Program-made: the position numbers and the translations under genes
From: JBBSHJ01 sp038253135
Lineage (GTDB): Bacteria > Actinomycetota > Actinomycetes > Mycobacteriales > QHCD01
Assembly: GCA_038253135.1 (NCBI GenBank)
Contig: JBBSHJ010000019.1
Location: 1-41,475 of the forward strand
Length of the DNA stretch: 41,475 bases
Reading direction: 5' to 3'
Shown: positions 15,038-23,310 of the stretch, one piece after another
Layout of the letters: every line of letters begins with the position of its first letter
How positions within the stretch are numbered: position 1 is the first letter of the stretch
Notes under the pieces: generated by a model
What the model was told of the DNA's origin: nothing
The model's database searches: none
Seen by the model: the letters and a program-made list of their open reading frames with translations, nothing else

Positions 15038-15760
15038 ATGGCTACCCGACTCGGCTCCCTCCTGATGGACGCGGCCGAACCCGAGCAGCTGGCGAAATTC
15101 TGGGCGCATCTGGTCGGCGGTGATTGCCGGCAGATCGAGCCGGGCCACTACGCGGTTGCCGTTCCGGACAGCGAGCTGGCGCTGGCCTTCGCCTACCTGC
15201 CCGATGCGAAGCAGGGCCAGAACCGGATCCACCTGGACCTCGCGTCGGACAGCGCGCGCGATCAGCGCGAGTTGGTGGCTCGTGCCGAGGCCGCTGGCGC
15301 CGAAGGCCTGGACATCGGCCAGGAGGGCGTCCCCTGGGTGGTGCTGGCCGATGCGGAAGGCAACGAGCTGTGCGTCCGCGAGCCCAGCCGGCACTACTCC
15401 GGCACCGGTCCCATCGCCGCGGTCCTCGTCGATGCGGTCGACCCGAGCGGCCTGGCCGACTTCTGGCAAGTCGCGACCGGTTGGGAGCGGGTTGACAACG
15501 CGCCCGGGTCGGAGTCGCTGCGGGCGCCGTCGGGCCGCGGCTCGTGGCTGGAGTTCTGGCCACAGATCGAGGCGAAGACGCGGCGCAATCGCCTGCATTT
15601 CGGGCTCGAGTCATCGGCACCGGCCGACGCGGGCACGTTGATCGCGCTGGGCGCGACCGAAGCCGACCCGGGCGGGGCGCAGATGCCGCGGCGCGCGTTC
15701 GCCGATCCCGAGGGCAACGAGTTCACGCTGCTGGCGACCGGCCGTGCCGCGCCGCGATGA
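15038..15760 (+). CDS. VOC family (glyoxalase-like) protein, two domains
   Basis: The 240-residue protein is two tandem vicinal-oxygen-chelate domains. The first begins LGSLLMDAAEPEQLAKFWAHLVGG and ends WVVLADAEGNELCV; the second begins IAAVLVDAVDPSGLADFWQVATGW and ends RRAFADPEGNEFTLLA. The repeated FADPEGNEF-type ends are typical of glyoxalase-like domains. The substrate is unknown. An overlapping GTG at 15035 would add one residue. Its stop abuts the stop of the convergent menA with no bases between (TGA|TCA at 15758-15763). Confidence 0.88.
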   Translation: MATRLGSLLMDAAEPEQLAKFWAHLVGGDCRQIEPGHYAVAVPDSELALAFAYLPDAKQGQNRIHLDLASDSARDQRELVARAEAAGAEGLDIGQEGVPWVVLADAEGNELCVREPSRHYSGTGPIAAVLVDAVDPSGLADFWQVATGWERVDNAPGSESLRAPSGRGSWLEFWPQIEAKTRRNRLHFGLESSAPADAGTLIALGATEADPGGAQMPRRAFADPEGNEFTLLATGRAAPR

Positions 15761-16657
15761 TCAGACGGCGAGCCCGATCGCCAGCAGCGCCGAGAACGCC
15801 AGCATCAGCTTGCCGCTGACCGCCAGCGGCGGGACGAGCTCGCGCCCGGTCGCGCCGCCCGCGACGGTGCGGATCGGCCCGATCGCCAGCACCCCGCTCG
15901 CCAGCGCCAGCAGCGCCCACGGATGGCGTACGCCGATGATGATGTCCACGGCGTACGACAGCCCGATCGCCCCGACGTAGAGCCGCCGCGTCCAGGCATC
16001 GCCCAGGATGACCGCGAGGGTGCGCTTGCCCGATCCGGCGTCGCGGGGAATGTCGCGGAGGTTGTTGACCACGAGCACCGCAACCGCGAGCAGGCCGCAC
16101 GGCACCGCGGCCGCCACCGAGAGCCAGGACAGCCGCGGGTCGGCCAGCGCGACGTAGGCCGTCCCGATCACCGCCACCAGACCGAAGAACGTGAAGACCG
16201 ACACGTCGCCCAGCCCGCGGTAGCCGTACGGTGTGCTCCCGCCGGTGTAGAACCACGCCGCGAGGATCGCGGCCGCGCCGGCAGGGAGCAGCCACCATGA
16301 CGTGGTAGCCGCCACGATCAGCCCGAGACCCGCGGCGAGGCCGAAGCACAGCCAGGCCGCAACAAGGACCTGCCGGGCGGGCACCACGCCAGATGCCGTC
16401 AGGCGCATCGGGCCGACCCGGTTGGCGTCGGTGCCGCGTACGCCGTCGCTGTAGTCGTTGGCGAAATTCACGCCGACCTGCAACAGCAGCGAGACCACCA
16501 GTGCGAGGATCGCGCGCCACCAGCGGACGTCGCCGACAGCCTCGGCGCACCCGACCCCGACCAGGACCGGAGCGATGGAGATGGGAAGGGTCCGCGGGCG
16601 GGCACCGGCAACCCAGGCGGCGGCGCCGGCGGGCATCGGTGGGGTCGTCGTACTCAT
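15761..16657 (-). CDS. menA: 1,4-dihydroxy-2-naphthoate polyprenyltransferase
   Basis: MenA attaches the polyprenyl tail to DHNA in the membrane, making demethylmenaquinone. The 298-residue protein has about eight or nine hydrophobic helices and the UbiA-type Asp-rich motifs: NFANDYSDGVRGTD near residue 58 and NNLRDIPRDAGSGKRTLA near residue 200. The ATG at 16657 (MSTTTPP) is chosen; an ATG at 16666 (MVVMSTT) is equally possible. Longer readings run into the hairpin and gatC control region. It diverges from gatC. Confidence 0.94.
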   Translation of the reverse strand: MSTTTPPMPAGAAAWVAGARPRTLPISIAPVLVGVGCAEAVGDVRWWRAILALVVSLLLQVGVNFANDYSDGVRGTDANRVGPMRLTASGVVPARQVLVAAWLCFGLAAGLGLIVAATTSWWLLPAGAAAILAAWFYTGGSTPYGYRGLGDVSVFTFFGLVAVIGTAYVALADPRLSWLSVAAAVPCGLLAVAVLVVNNLRDIPRDAGSGKRTLAVILGDAWTRRLYVGAIGLSYAVDIIIGVRHPWALLALASGVLAIGPIRTVAGGATGRELVPPLAVSGKLMLAFSALLAIGLAV

Positions 16658-16733
16658 CACCACCATCGTGCCGCATACGACTGCGGACCACGGCGATCGC
16701 CCCTCCCGCCCCGGAGCCCCACCCCTGCCCGCA

Positions 16734-16777
16734 CTTTGGGCGGCTGTGCGTCGAATACGACGCACAGTCGCCAAAAG
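16734..16777. repeat. Long inverted repeat between menA and gatC
   Basis: Two 20-base arms (16734-16753 and 16758-16777) pair with two mismatches around an AATA loop. The inner 10 bases, CTGTGCGTCG and CGACGCACAG, match perfectly. Pairing can be extended outwards imperfectly, with C-rich sequence (about 16717-16733) facing G-rich sequence (about 16778-16795). It lies between divergent genes, so it is not placed to terminate either. It resembles an interspersed palindromic element; no second copy is seen in the window. Confidence 0.85.
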
Positions 16778-16826
16778 CGCGGTTGGTGGGGGTCGGCCGG
16801 GTCGCGAGCGGGGCGACACTCGCCCG

Positions 16827-16832
16827 TAGACT
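16827..16832 (+). promoter_or_regulatory. -10 element TAGACT for a leaderless gatC message
   Basis: TAGACT ends seven bases before the gatC ATG, the spacing seen for leaderless actinobacterial transcripts in which transcription begins at the start codon. No Shine-Dalgarno sequence is present. The -35 region is unclear. Confidence 0.55.
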
Positions 16833-16839
16833 CGAACCC

Positions 16840-17151
16840 ATGCCAGATTCTCCCGCGGCAATCAGCCGCGATGAGGTCGCGCACCTCGCCCGGCTGGCCC
16901 GGCTCGCCGTGACCGACGAGGAGCTCGACACCTTCGCCGGGCAGCTCGACGTGATCCTGGGCGCGGTCGCGCAGGTCTCGGCCGTGCCGACGGACGGCGT
17001 ACCGGCGACGTCGCACGCCGTACCGCTGACCAACGTCACTCGACCCGACGAGGTGCGTCCCGGCCTGTCCCAGCAAAAGGCGCTGGCCGCCGCGCCGGCG
17101 ACCGAGGACGGCCGCTTCCGAGTGCCGCGCATCCTCGACGAGGGGGAGTGA
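16840..17151 (+). CDS. gatC: Asp-tRNA(Asn)/Glu-tRNA(Gln) amidotransferase subunit C
   Basis: The 103-residue GatC subunit wraps around GatA and stabilises the GatCAB complex. The family start ISRDEVAHLARLARLAVTDEELDTFAGQLDVIL and the C-terminal DEVRPGLSQQKALAAAP...GRFRVPRIL are seen. The ATG at 16840 follows a TAGACT -10 element by seven bases. gatA starts one base after the stop, which marks an operon. Confidence 0.95.
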   Translation: MPDSPAAISRDEVAHLARLARLAVTDEELDTFAGQLDVILGAVAQVSAVPTDGVPATSHAVPLTNVTRPDEVRPGLSQQKALAAAPATEDGRFRVPRILDEGE

Positions 17152-17152
17152 G

Positions 17153-18646
17153 GTGAGCGACCTCATCCACAACTCTGCCGTCGAGCTAGGCGCGGCGATC
17201 GCCGTCGGCGACGTCTCGGCCGTCGAGGTCACGCAGGCGCACCTCGACCGGATCGCGGCGGTGGACGGCGACCTGCACGCCTTCCTGCACCTCGACACCG
17301 AGGGTGCCCTGGCGGCGGCCAAGGCGGTCGACGACCGGCACGCCGCCGGCGAGCGCCAAAGTCCGCTGGCCGGCGTACCGCTCGCCCTCAAGGACGTCGT
17401 CGTCACCAAGGACCAGCCCTCGACGTCGGGCTCGAGGATCCTGGAAGGTTGGCGGCCGCCGTACGACGCGACCGTCACCAAGCGTTTGAAGCAAGCCGGG
17501 ATCGTGATCCTCGGCAAGACCAACATGGACGAGTTCGCCATGGGCAGCTCGACCGAGAACTCCGCCTACGGCCCGACGCACAACCCGTGGGACCACGAGC
17601 GCGTCCCCGGCGGCTCGTCCGGGGGATCGGCCGCCGCGGTCGCCGGTTACGAGGCCCCGCTCGGCATCGGCACCGACACCGGCGGCTCTATCCGCCAGCC
17701 GGCCGCGGTCTGCGGCATCGTCGGGCACAAGCCAACCTACGGCGGCGTCTCCCGCTATGGCCTGATCGCCTTCAGCTCCAGCCTCGACCAGGCCGGCCCG
17801 ATGGCCCGCACGGTGCTCGACGCGGCGCTGCTGCACGAGGCCATCGGCGGACACGATCCGTGCGACTCGACCAGCATCGACGAGCCGGTGCCACCGGTGG
17901 CGGCCGCGGCCCGCGCCGGCGCATCCGGCGACCTCACCGGCATGCGGGTCGGGGTCGTCACGGAGTTGTCCGGCGAGGGATTCCAGCCGGGCGTTCTGGA
18001 GCAGACCGCGGCGGCGATCCAGCTGCTGCGCGATCTGGGCGCGACGGTCGACGAGGTCTCGTGCCCGAGCTTCACCGCGGCCCTTGCCGCCTATTACCTG
18101 ATTGCGCCGAGCGAGTGCTCGTCCAACCTGGCCCGCTTCGACGCGATGCGTTACGGCTTGCGGGTCGGCGACGACGGCGAGGCCAGCGCCGAGCAGGTCA
18201 TGGCGATGACCCGCGACGCCGGCTTCGGACCCGAGGTCAAGCGGCGGATCATCCTCGGCACCTATGCGCTCTCGGCCGGCTACTACGACGCCTACTACGG
18301 CCAGGCCCAGAAGGTGCGCACGCTGATCTCCCGAGACTTCGCCGCGGCGTACGCCGGCCACGACGTCCTCGTCTCGCCCGCGACCCCGACCGTCGCCTTT
18401 CCCCTGGGCGAGCGGGTGGACGATCCGATGGCGATGTACGCCGCCGATCTGGCGACGCTGCCGGCCTCACTCGCCGGCACGCCGGCGATCTCCGTTCCGT
18501 GCGGGCTCGTGGACGGGCTGCCGGTGGGACTGCAGGTCATGGCGCCGGCGCAGGCGGATGACCGGTGCTACCGGGTCAGCGCAGCGATCGAGGTGGCGGT
18601 GACGGACCGCGACGGTCATCCGGTGCTCGACCCGGAGGCGCGATGA
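17153..18646 (+). CDS. gatA: Asp-tRNA(Asn)/Glu-tRNA(Gln) amidotransferase subunit A
   Basis: GatA is the amidase that releases ammonia from glutamine for tRNA-dependent transamidation. The 497-residue protein has the amidase-signature triad: Lys80 (LALKDV), Ser155 (GGSSGGS) and Ser179 (TDTGGSIRQPA). These positions are one residue from those in well-studied GatA proteins. It starts with GTG one base after gatC. Its stop overlaps the next ORF by four bases (ATGA). It indicates that this organism forms Gln-tRNA and/or Asn-tRNA indirectly. Confidence 0.97.
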   Translation: MSDLIHNSAVELGAAIAVGDVSAVEVTQAHLDRIAAVDGDLHAFLHLDTEGALAAAKAVDDRHAAGERQSPLAGVPLALKDVVVTKDQPSTSGSRILEGWRPPYDATVTKRLKQAGIVILGKTNMDEFAMGSSTENSAYGPTHNPWDHERVPGGSSGGSAAAVAGYEAPLGIGTDTGGSIRQPAAVCGIVGHKPTYGGVSRYGLIAFSSSLDQAGPMARTVLDAALLHEAIGGHDPCDSTSIDEPVPPVAAAARAGASGDLTGMRVGVVTELSGEGFQPGVLEQTAAAIQLLRDLGATVDEVSCPSFTAALAAYYLIAPSECSSNLARFDAMRYGLRVGDDGEASAEQVMAMTRDAGFGPEVKRRIILGTYALSAGYYDAYYGQAQKVRTLISRDFAAAYAGHDVLVSPATPTVAFPLGERVDDPMAMYAADLATLPASLAGTPAISVPCGLVDGLPVGLQVMAPAQADDRCYRVSAAIEVAVTDRDGHPVLDPEAR

Positions 18647-18909
18647 CCGTGTCGACCGAGTCGCAGCTTCCACCGGAGGACCGGCCGCCGGCCGGCGTCC
18701 CGCCGATGCCCGACCCGCGGCGGCAACGCCGGGTCGGTCCCGGGGAATTGGCCGGTATCCTCTTCATCTGGGGTGCGCTCGTCGCCATCGGTGTCGGCGT
18801 GATTCTCAATTCCTCTCGGGCCGGCCTTGTCGCGGCCACGATCGCCGCCGTCGTCGCGTTCGGCGGATACGTGGCGGTCCGTCTCAGCATCCGCAAGGGG
18901 ACACGATGA
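18643..18909 (+). CDS. Small two-helix membrane protein inside the gat operon
   Basis: The 88-residue product has a Pro-rich hydrophilic N-terminus (about 1-38) and two predicted membrane helices, AGILFIWGALVAIGVGVIL (about 37-56) and GLVAATIAAVVAFGGYVAV (about 61-79), ending in basic residues. I do not recognise a named family. Its start overlaps the gatA stop by four bases and its stop overlaps the gatB start by four bases (ATGA at both ends), so it is translated as part of the operon. A role in the amidotransferase complex is not shown; it may simply ride along with the operon. Confidence 0.8.
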   Translation: MTVSTESQLPPEDRPPAGVPPMPDPRRQRRVGPGELAGILFIWGALVAIGVGVILNSSRAGLVAATIAAVVAFGGYVAVRLSIRKGTR

Positions 18910-20411
18910 CGATTTCCGCCGAATTGGTCGACTACGACGAGGTGCTCGCCCGCTACGAGCCGGTGCTCGGCCTCGAGACGCATGTCGAGCTCGGTACGGC
19001 GTCCAAGATGTTCTGCGGGTGCTCGACGGTCTTCGGCGCGGAGCCCAACGCCCAGGTCTGCCCGACCTGTCTCGGCCTGCCCGGCAGCCTCCCGGTGGTC
19101 AACGAGGCCGCGATCGAATACGCCACCCGCATCGGCCTAGCGCTGCATTGCGAAATCGCGTCGTGGTGCCGGTTCGCGCGGAAGAATTACTTCTATCCGG
19201 ACATGCCCAAGGATTTTCAGATCAGCCAGTACGACGAGCCGCTCTGCACCAATGGCTACGTCGACGTCGAGGCCGACGGGACGTCGTACCGCGTCGAGAT
19301 CGAGCGGGTGCATCTGGAGGAGGACACGGGCAAGTCGCTGCACGTGGGCGGCGCCACCGGCCGCATCCACGGGGCGACGCACTCGCTGGTCGATTACAAC
19401 CGGGCCGGGATCCCGCTGGTCGAGATCGTGACCAAGCCGATCACCGGGACCCGCGCGGCCGCGCCCGACGTCGCTCGCGCCTATGTCACCGAGCTGCGGG
19501 ACCTCCTTCGCGGTTTGGGCGTGTCCGACGTCAAGATGGAGCAGGGCAGCCTGCGCTGCGACGTCAACACGTCGCTCGCGCCGCCCGGGGCGCCGTGGGG
19601 CACCCGCACCGAGACCAAGAACGTCAACTCGCTGCGCTCGGTCGAGCGGGCGGTGCGGTTCGAGATGCAGCGGCAGGCGGCCCGTCTCGACTCGGGCCAG
19701 CGGATCGTGCAGGAGACGCGGCACTTCCACGAGAACACCGGGGAGACCACGTCGGGTCGCAGCAAGGAGCAGGCGACCGATTACCGCTATTTCCCGGAGC
19801 CCGACCTCGTGCCGGTCGCGCCCGAGCGTGAATGGGTCGAAGCGATCCGCGCCGCGCTGCCGGAGCTGCCGTCGGTACGCCGGGCGCGGCTCGCCGAGCA
19901 GTTGGGCGCGACGACCGCGGAAATGCAGGCGATGGGCAACGCCGGCGTGGTCGACCTCGTCGCCGCGACCGCTGCGGCCGGCGCACCCGCTGCGGAGGCG
20001 CGCAAGTGGTGGCAGGACTACCTGATGCGCAGGGCCAACGCGGCCGACGTCGACCCGGTCGATCTGCGCATCACGCCGGAGCAGGTCGCGCGCGTGATCG
20101 CTCTCGTCGGCGACGGGACCCTCTCGGTGCAGCTCGGCCGGCAGGCGATCGACAGCGTGCTGGAGACCGGCGACGATCCCGACACGGTGGTCGAGCACCG
20201 CGGGTTGAAACCGGTCACCGACACCGGCGCGATCTCGGCCGCGGTCGACGAGGCGATCGCCGCCAGCCCCGACGTCGCCGAGAAGATCAAGGGCGGCAAG
20301 GTCGCCGCCGCGGGTGCACTCGTCGGTGCAGTGATGAAGGCGACCCGCGGCCAGGCAGACGCCAAGACCGTGCGCGAGCTGATCCTGACCAAGCTGGGCG
20401 TCGACAGATAG
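18906..20411 (+). CDS. gatB: Asp-tRNA(Asn)/Glu-tRNA(Gln) amidotransferase subunit B
   Basis: GatB phosphorylates the tRNA-bound Asp or Glu and performs amidation with ammonia tunnelled from GatA. The 501-residue protein starts with the family core EPVLGLETHVELGTASKMFCGCS and VCPTCLGLPGSLPVVN, the Cys pairs being a zinc site. It continues with NYFYPDMPKDFQISQYD, HLEEDTGKSLH, DYNRAGIPLVEIVTKP and the C-terminal YqeY-like tail domain (GGKVAAAGALVGAVMKATRGQADAKTVRELI). Length is normal. The ATGA overlap with the small membrane protein supports coupled translation. Confidence 0.97.
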   Translation: MTISAELVDYDEVLARYEPVLGLETHVELGTASKMFCGCSTVFGAEPNAQVCPTCLGLPGSLPVVNEAAIEYATRIGLALHCEIASWCRFARKNYFYPDMPKDFQISQYDEPLCTNGYVDVEADGTSYRVEIERVHLEEDTGKSLHVGGATGRIHGATHSLVDYNRAGIPLVEIVTKPITGTRAAAPDVARAYVTELRDLLRGLGVSDVKMEQGSLRCDVNTSLAPPGAPWGTRTETKNVNSLRSVERAVRFEMQRQAARLDSGQRIVQETRHFHENTGETTSGRSKEQATDYRYFPEPDLVPVAPEREWVEAIRAALPELPSVRRARLAEQLGATTAEMQAMGNAGVVDLVAATAAAGAPAAEARKWWQDYLMRRANAADVDPVDLRITPEQVARVIALVGDGTLSVQLGRQAIDSVLETGDDPDTVVEHRGLKPVTDTGAISAAVDEAIAASPDVAEKIKGGKVAAAGALVGAVMKATRGQADAKTVRELILTKLGVDR

Positions 20412-20495
20412 CTAATCCGAGCGTCGGACAGCCGTCACGAAACCGGACATCACAGCCTTCTCCCTCAGCGTCGATGAATGCGGCTCAGCCCGGGA

Positions 20496-20984
20496 CTAGC
20501 CCTGCGGTGCCGCGCAAGCACCGAAGTTGAACGTGAAGGAATTGCCGTTCGCGTTGAAGTGGTCGACGACTTGGACCTTCGCGTAGACGCCCCCACTCGC
20601 GTTGTGGATGACGAAGTGGTCGGTGTCCGTCGCGATGAGATTCTGACCATCGGAGGTCGCCTTGCCGCCGAACCAGGTGGCTCCGACGATTCGATACAGA
20701 TTGCCCGCAGCGTCCGTCGCCGTGATGTTATGTACGGTAATGGTTCCGGTGTAATGAAATACGCCGGTTTTGTCCTGTCCGAAGTGCATTACCTGGTCGA
20801 CCGTCCCGCCGGATTGCACGGTGAGATCGCCACCGGTGCAAGAAAATACCGCGCCGCTCGGATCGAACGAGTCGTGCGTCGTGGTCTGCGAACTGGCAAT
20901 GGCCGGGCTGGCCAGGGCAATGGCCCCGCCGGTTGCTGCGGCGAGCGTCGCCACCCGGCGGGCTGTCGTACGTATCGTGGCCAC
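20496..20984 (-). CDS. Secreted hypothetical protein
   Basis: The 162-residue product begins with a signal peptide: a basic start (TIRTTARR), a hydrophobic core (VATLAAATGGAIALASPAIA) and a probable signal-peptidase I cut after SPAIA. The mature part is about 130 residues, with VFSCTGGDLTVQSG, the HYTGTITVHNITATDAAGNLYRIVGATWFGGKA block and a C-terminal FNFGACAAP. It looks like an all-beta exported domain with one possible disulfide. I do not assign a function. The start is a GTG at 20984, with GGAGG six bases upstream, instead of longer readings through the neighbouring broken gene. Confidence 0.75.
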   Translation of the reverse strand: MATIRTTARRVATLAAATGGAIALASPAIASSQTTTHDSFDPSGAVFSCTGGDLTVQSGGTVDQVMHFGQDKTGVFHYTGTITVHNITATDAAGNLYRIVGATWFGGKATSDGQNLIATDTDHFVIHNASGGVYAKVQVVDHFNANGNSFTFNFGACAAPQG

Positions 20985-21164
20985 AATGTCCTCCAGGGAT
21001 TGGGTGAATGGTGATCGGAAGGTAGCAGCGGGGAATGCCGCACGTCCGGGACTTGTACCGATCTGGTAGCAACCACCTATTCCGATATCGCCCTTTCGGC
21101 TCAGGAGGGTCGGGATCGGATGATTTTCGGCGAAGCAGCCAACGACGTCCTGGGGTAGGTCGCC

Positions 21165-21407
21165 GAGGGGGCCAGCTCGGCCTCGCGGCGAGCCACGGCC
21201 CGGGTCGTCATCGTCCGGGGGCATCCCGCCGCCGAGCAGCACGATGCCGTCGTACGCCGCCGCATCGGTCGGCACGTCGGCTCGCTCGTCCGCGTGCACG
21301 TGCACCGGTGTCAGTCCGTCCTCGGCGAACCAGTCCGGCAGGCTGCCCGCATGGCTGCCCGCGTCATTGCGCACGAGCAACACCCGGGCCTGCGCGGGGA
21401 ACCGCAT
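21165..21407 (-). pseudogene. Broken class I glutamine amidotransferase-like gene
   Basis: Starting at the ATG at 21407, about 68 codons read like the N-terminus of a GMP-synthase-type glutamine amidotransferase: RVLLVRNDAGSHAGSLPDWFAEDG, then AYDGIVLLGGGMPPDDDD. After about 21204 the frame is lost, and the expected continuation (RAVARREAELA) lies in another frame for a dozen codons before similarity stops. The catalytic Cys (GxCxGxQ) and His-Glu parts are missing. It is therefore frameshifted and truncated, with the remainder deleted before the secreted-protein gene. The family call is from memory of the motif pattern. Confidence 0.6.
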
Positions 21408-21492
21408 GCGCTCATTCTGCCCGCGCGGCCGCCGACGCGGACCGCTGGTAGGTTCGGCGCCCGGTGGGTCGAGCGCGAGGGGGTGCAACGCG

Positions 21493-22485
21493 GTGCCGCT
21501 GATCAGGGTCGAGGGTCTCGTCAAGGAGTTCCGGCGGACCCGGCGGCGGGAGGGCCGCTTCGGCGCGCTCCGCACCCTGCTCACGCGCCAGTACGACGTG
21601 CGCCGCGCCGTCGACGGCGTCTCCTTCGGCATCGACGCGGGGGAGCTGGTCGGCTATCTCGGGCCGAACGGCGCCGGCAAGTCCACGACGATCAAGATGC
21701 TGACCGGGATCCTGGTGCCGACCAGCGGCGTGGTCGAGGTCGACGGCCACGTGCCGTGGCGCGAGCGTGAGCGCAATGCCCGCAACATCGGCGTCGTCTT
21801 CGGTCAGCGCAGCCAGCTCTGGTGGGACCTGCCGCTGATCGATTCGCTCCAGCTGATCAGCCGGCTGTACGACGTGCGCGGTGTCGAATATGCCCGCGCG
21901 CTGCGCCGGTTCACCGAGTTGCTCGACCTCGGCGAGTTCCTGCACACCCCGGTGCGGCAGCTCTCGCTCGGGCAGCGGATGCGCGGCGACCTGGCGGCAG
22001 CGATGCTGTATGCACCGCGCCTGCTCTACCTCGACGAGCCGACGGTCGGGCTCGACGTCGTCGCGAAGGAGCGGGTCCGCGGATTTGTCGAGGAGCTCCG
22101 CGCCGGTGGCGATACGACCGTCGTGCTCACGACCCATGACCTCGACGACGTCGAGCGGCTGTGCCAGCGGATCGTGCTCATCGATCACGGAAAGGTGCTC
22201 TACGACGGCGGGATCGGGACGCTCAAGGCGCGCTATGCGCCGTACCGTGAGCTTGTCGTGAGCCTCGCCGACGAGCCGGCCAGCGCCGTCGAGATCCCCG
22301 GCCTGGACGTCGTGCGGCGTGAGGACCAGTTCCTCGCGGTGCGGATCTCCGCCGAGTCGACCGGGGTTGCCGACGTCGTCGCGACCATCCTGAGCCGGCA
22401 CCGGGTCGCCGATTTCGCCATCGTCGAACCCGAGCTCGAGGGCGTGATCCGTGAGATCTATGCCAACCGCGCGGTCAAGCCATGA
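21493..22485 (+). CDS. ABC-2 type exporter, ATP-binding protein
   Basis: The 330-residue protein has Walker A GPNGAGKST (about residue 58), signature LSLGQRMRG, Walker B LLYLDEPTVGLD and the switch His in LTTHDLDDV. The extended insertion FRRTRRREGRFGALRTLLTRQYDVRRAVDGVSF and the FGQRSQLWWDLP block mark the DUF/ABC-2 subtype paired with the permeases that follow. The GTG at 21493 is chosen because it gives MPLIRVEGLVKEF and has GAGGGGG upstream. Its stop overlaps the next start by four bases (ATGA). The exported substrate is unknown. Confidence 0.94.
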   Translation: MPLIRVEGLVKEFRRTRRREGRFGALRTLLTRQYDVRRAVDGVSFGIDAGELVGYLGPNGAGKSTTIKMLTGILVPTSGVVEVDGHVPWRERERNARNIGVVFGQRSQLWWDLPLIDSLQLISRLYDVRGVEYARALRRFTELLDLGEFLHTPVRQLSLGQRMRGDLAAAMLYAPRLLYLDEPTVGLDVVAKERVRGFVEELRAGGDTTVVLTTHDLDDVERLCQRIVLIDHGKVLYDGGIGTLKARYAPYRELVVSLADEPASAVEIPGLDVVRREDQFLAVRISAESTGVADVVATILSRHRVADFAIVEPELEGVIREIYANRAVKP

Positions 22486-23306
22486 CGGCTCTCACGACCC
22501 CGGCACGGCGATCACGGGTCGACGCATGGTGCGGATATGCGGGAATGCAGGTCCGCACCGCGATGTCGTACCGAACCGACTATCTTTTCAGCCTCATCGG
22601 CCTGCTGGTGCAGGTATTCCTGCTCACCGTGGTGTGGCGATCGGTCTACCACGGCCGCGACACGGTCTCGGGCATCGACCTGTCGGCGCAACTGGCCTAC
22701 ACGACGATCGGGACGGTGCAGTACTGGCTCTTCTCGCCGTGGACCTTCTCGATCGTGCCCGAGCGGGTGCGCACCGGTCGCATCGCCGTCGATCTCGTCC
22801 GGCCGTTGCCCTTTCTCGGTCAGATCACCGCGGCGCAGGTCGGCCTCACGGCCGGAGTGGCGCCGTTCGCCGTGCTGGCCCTGCCGATCGCGATCCTCAT
22901 CGGCGGCGCGGCGGCGCCCGGCTCCGTGCTCGCCGGCTTCGCCTACGGGCTCAGCTTCGTCCTCGCCTATTGCCTGGCCACGCTCTTCGGGGCGGTGGTG
23001 GGGATGGTCGCATTCTGGACGACCGAGGTGAGCGGGTTCTTCATGCTCTACCGGATGGTCGGGCAATTCCTGGCCGGCGCGCTCGTGCCGCTGTGGTTCA
23101 TGCCCGGCTGGTTGAGCGCTCTCGCCTACGTGTTTCCGTTCCAGGCGATGAATTACACGCCGTTGGCCATCTACCTCGGACGCGATCACGGCGGGCGGAT
23201 CGTCGTGGATCTCGGCGTGCAGGTGGGCTGGCTGGCGCTCGCCGCCGGACTGCTCTTGCTGGTCTGGTCCCGCGCGCTGCGTCGTGTCATCTCGCAGGGC
23301 GGTTGA
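22482..23306 (+). CDS. ABC-2 type exporter permease, first subunit
   Basis: The 274-residue integral membrane protein has about six helices and the family-typical start YAGMQVRTAMSYRTDYLFSLIGLLVQVFLLTVVW, then GTVQYWLFSPWTFSIVPERVRTGRIAVDLVRPL. The PERVRTG...DLVRPL motif is the cytoplasmic coupling region of the ABC2_membrane_6 type, with a matching block in the next gene. It is coupled to the ATPase gene by an ATGA overlap. The pair would form a heterodimeric transmembrane part. Confidence 0.9.
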   Translation: MTALTTPARRSRVDAWCGYAGMQVRTAMSYRTDYLFSLIGLLVQVFLLTVVWRSVYHGRDTVSGIDLSAQLAYTTIGTVQYWLFSPWTFSIVPERVRTGRIAVDLVRPLPFLGQITAAQVGLTAGVAPFAVLALPIAILIGGAAAPGSVLAGFAYGLSFVLAYCLATLFGAVVGMVAFWTTEVSGFFMLYRMVGQFLAGALVPLWFMPGWLSALAYVFPFQAMNYTPLAIYLGRDHGGRIVVDLGVQVGWLALAAGLLLLVWSRALRRVISQGG

Positions 23307-23310
23307 GCGG

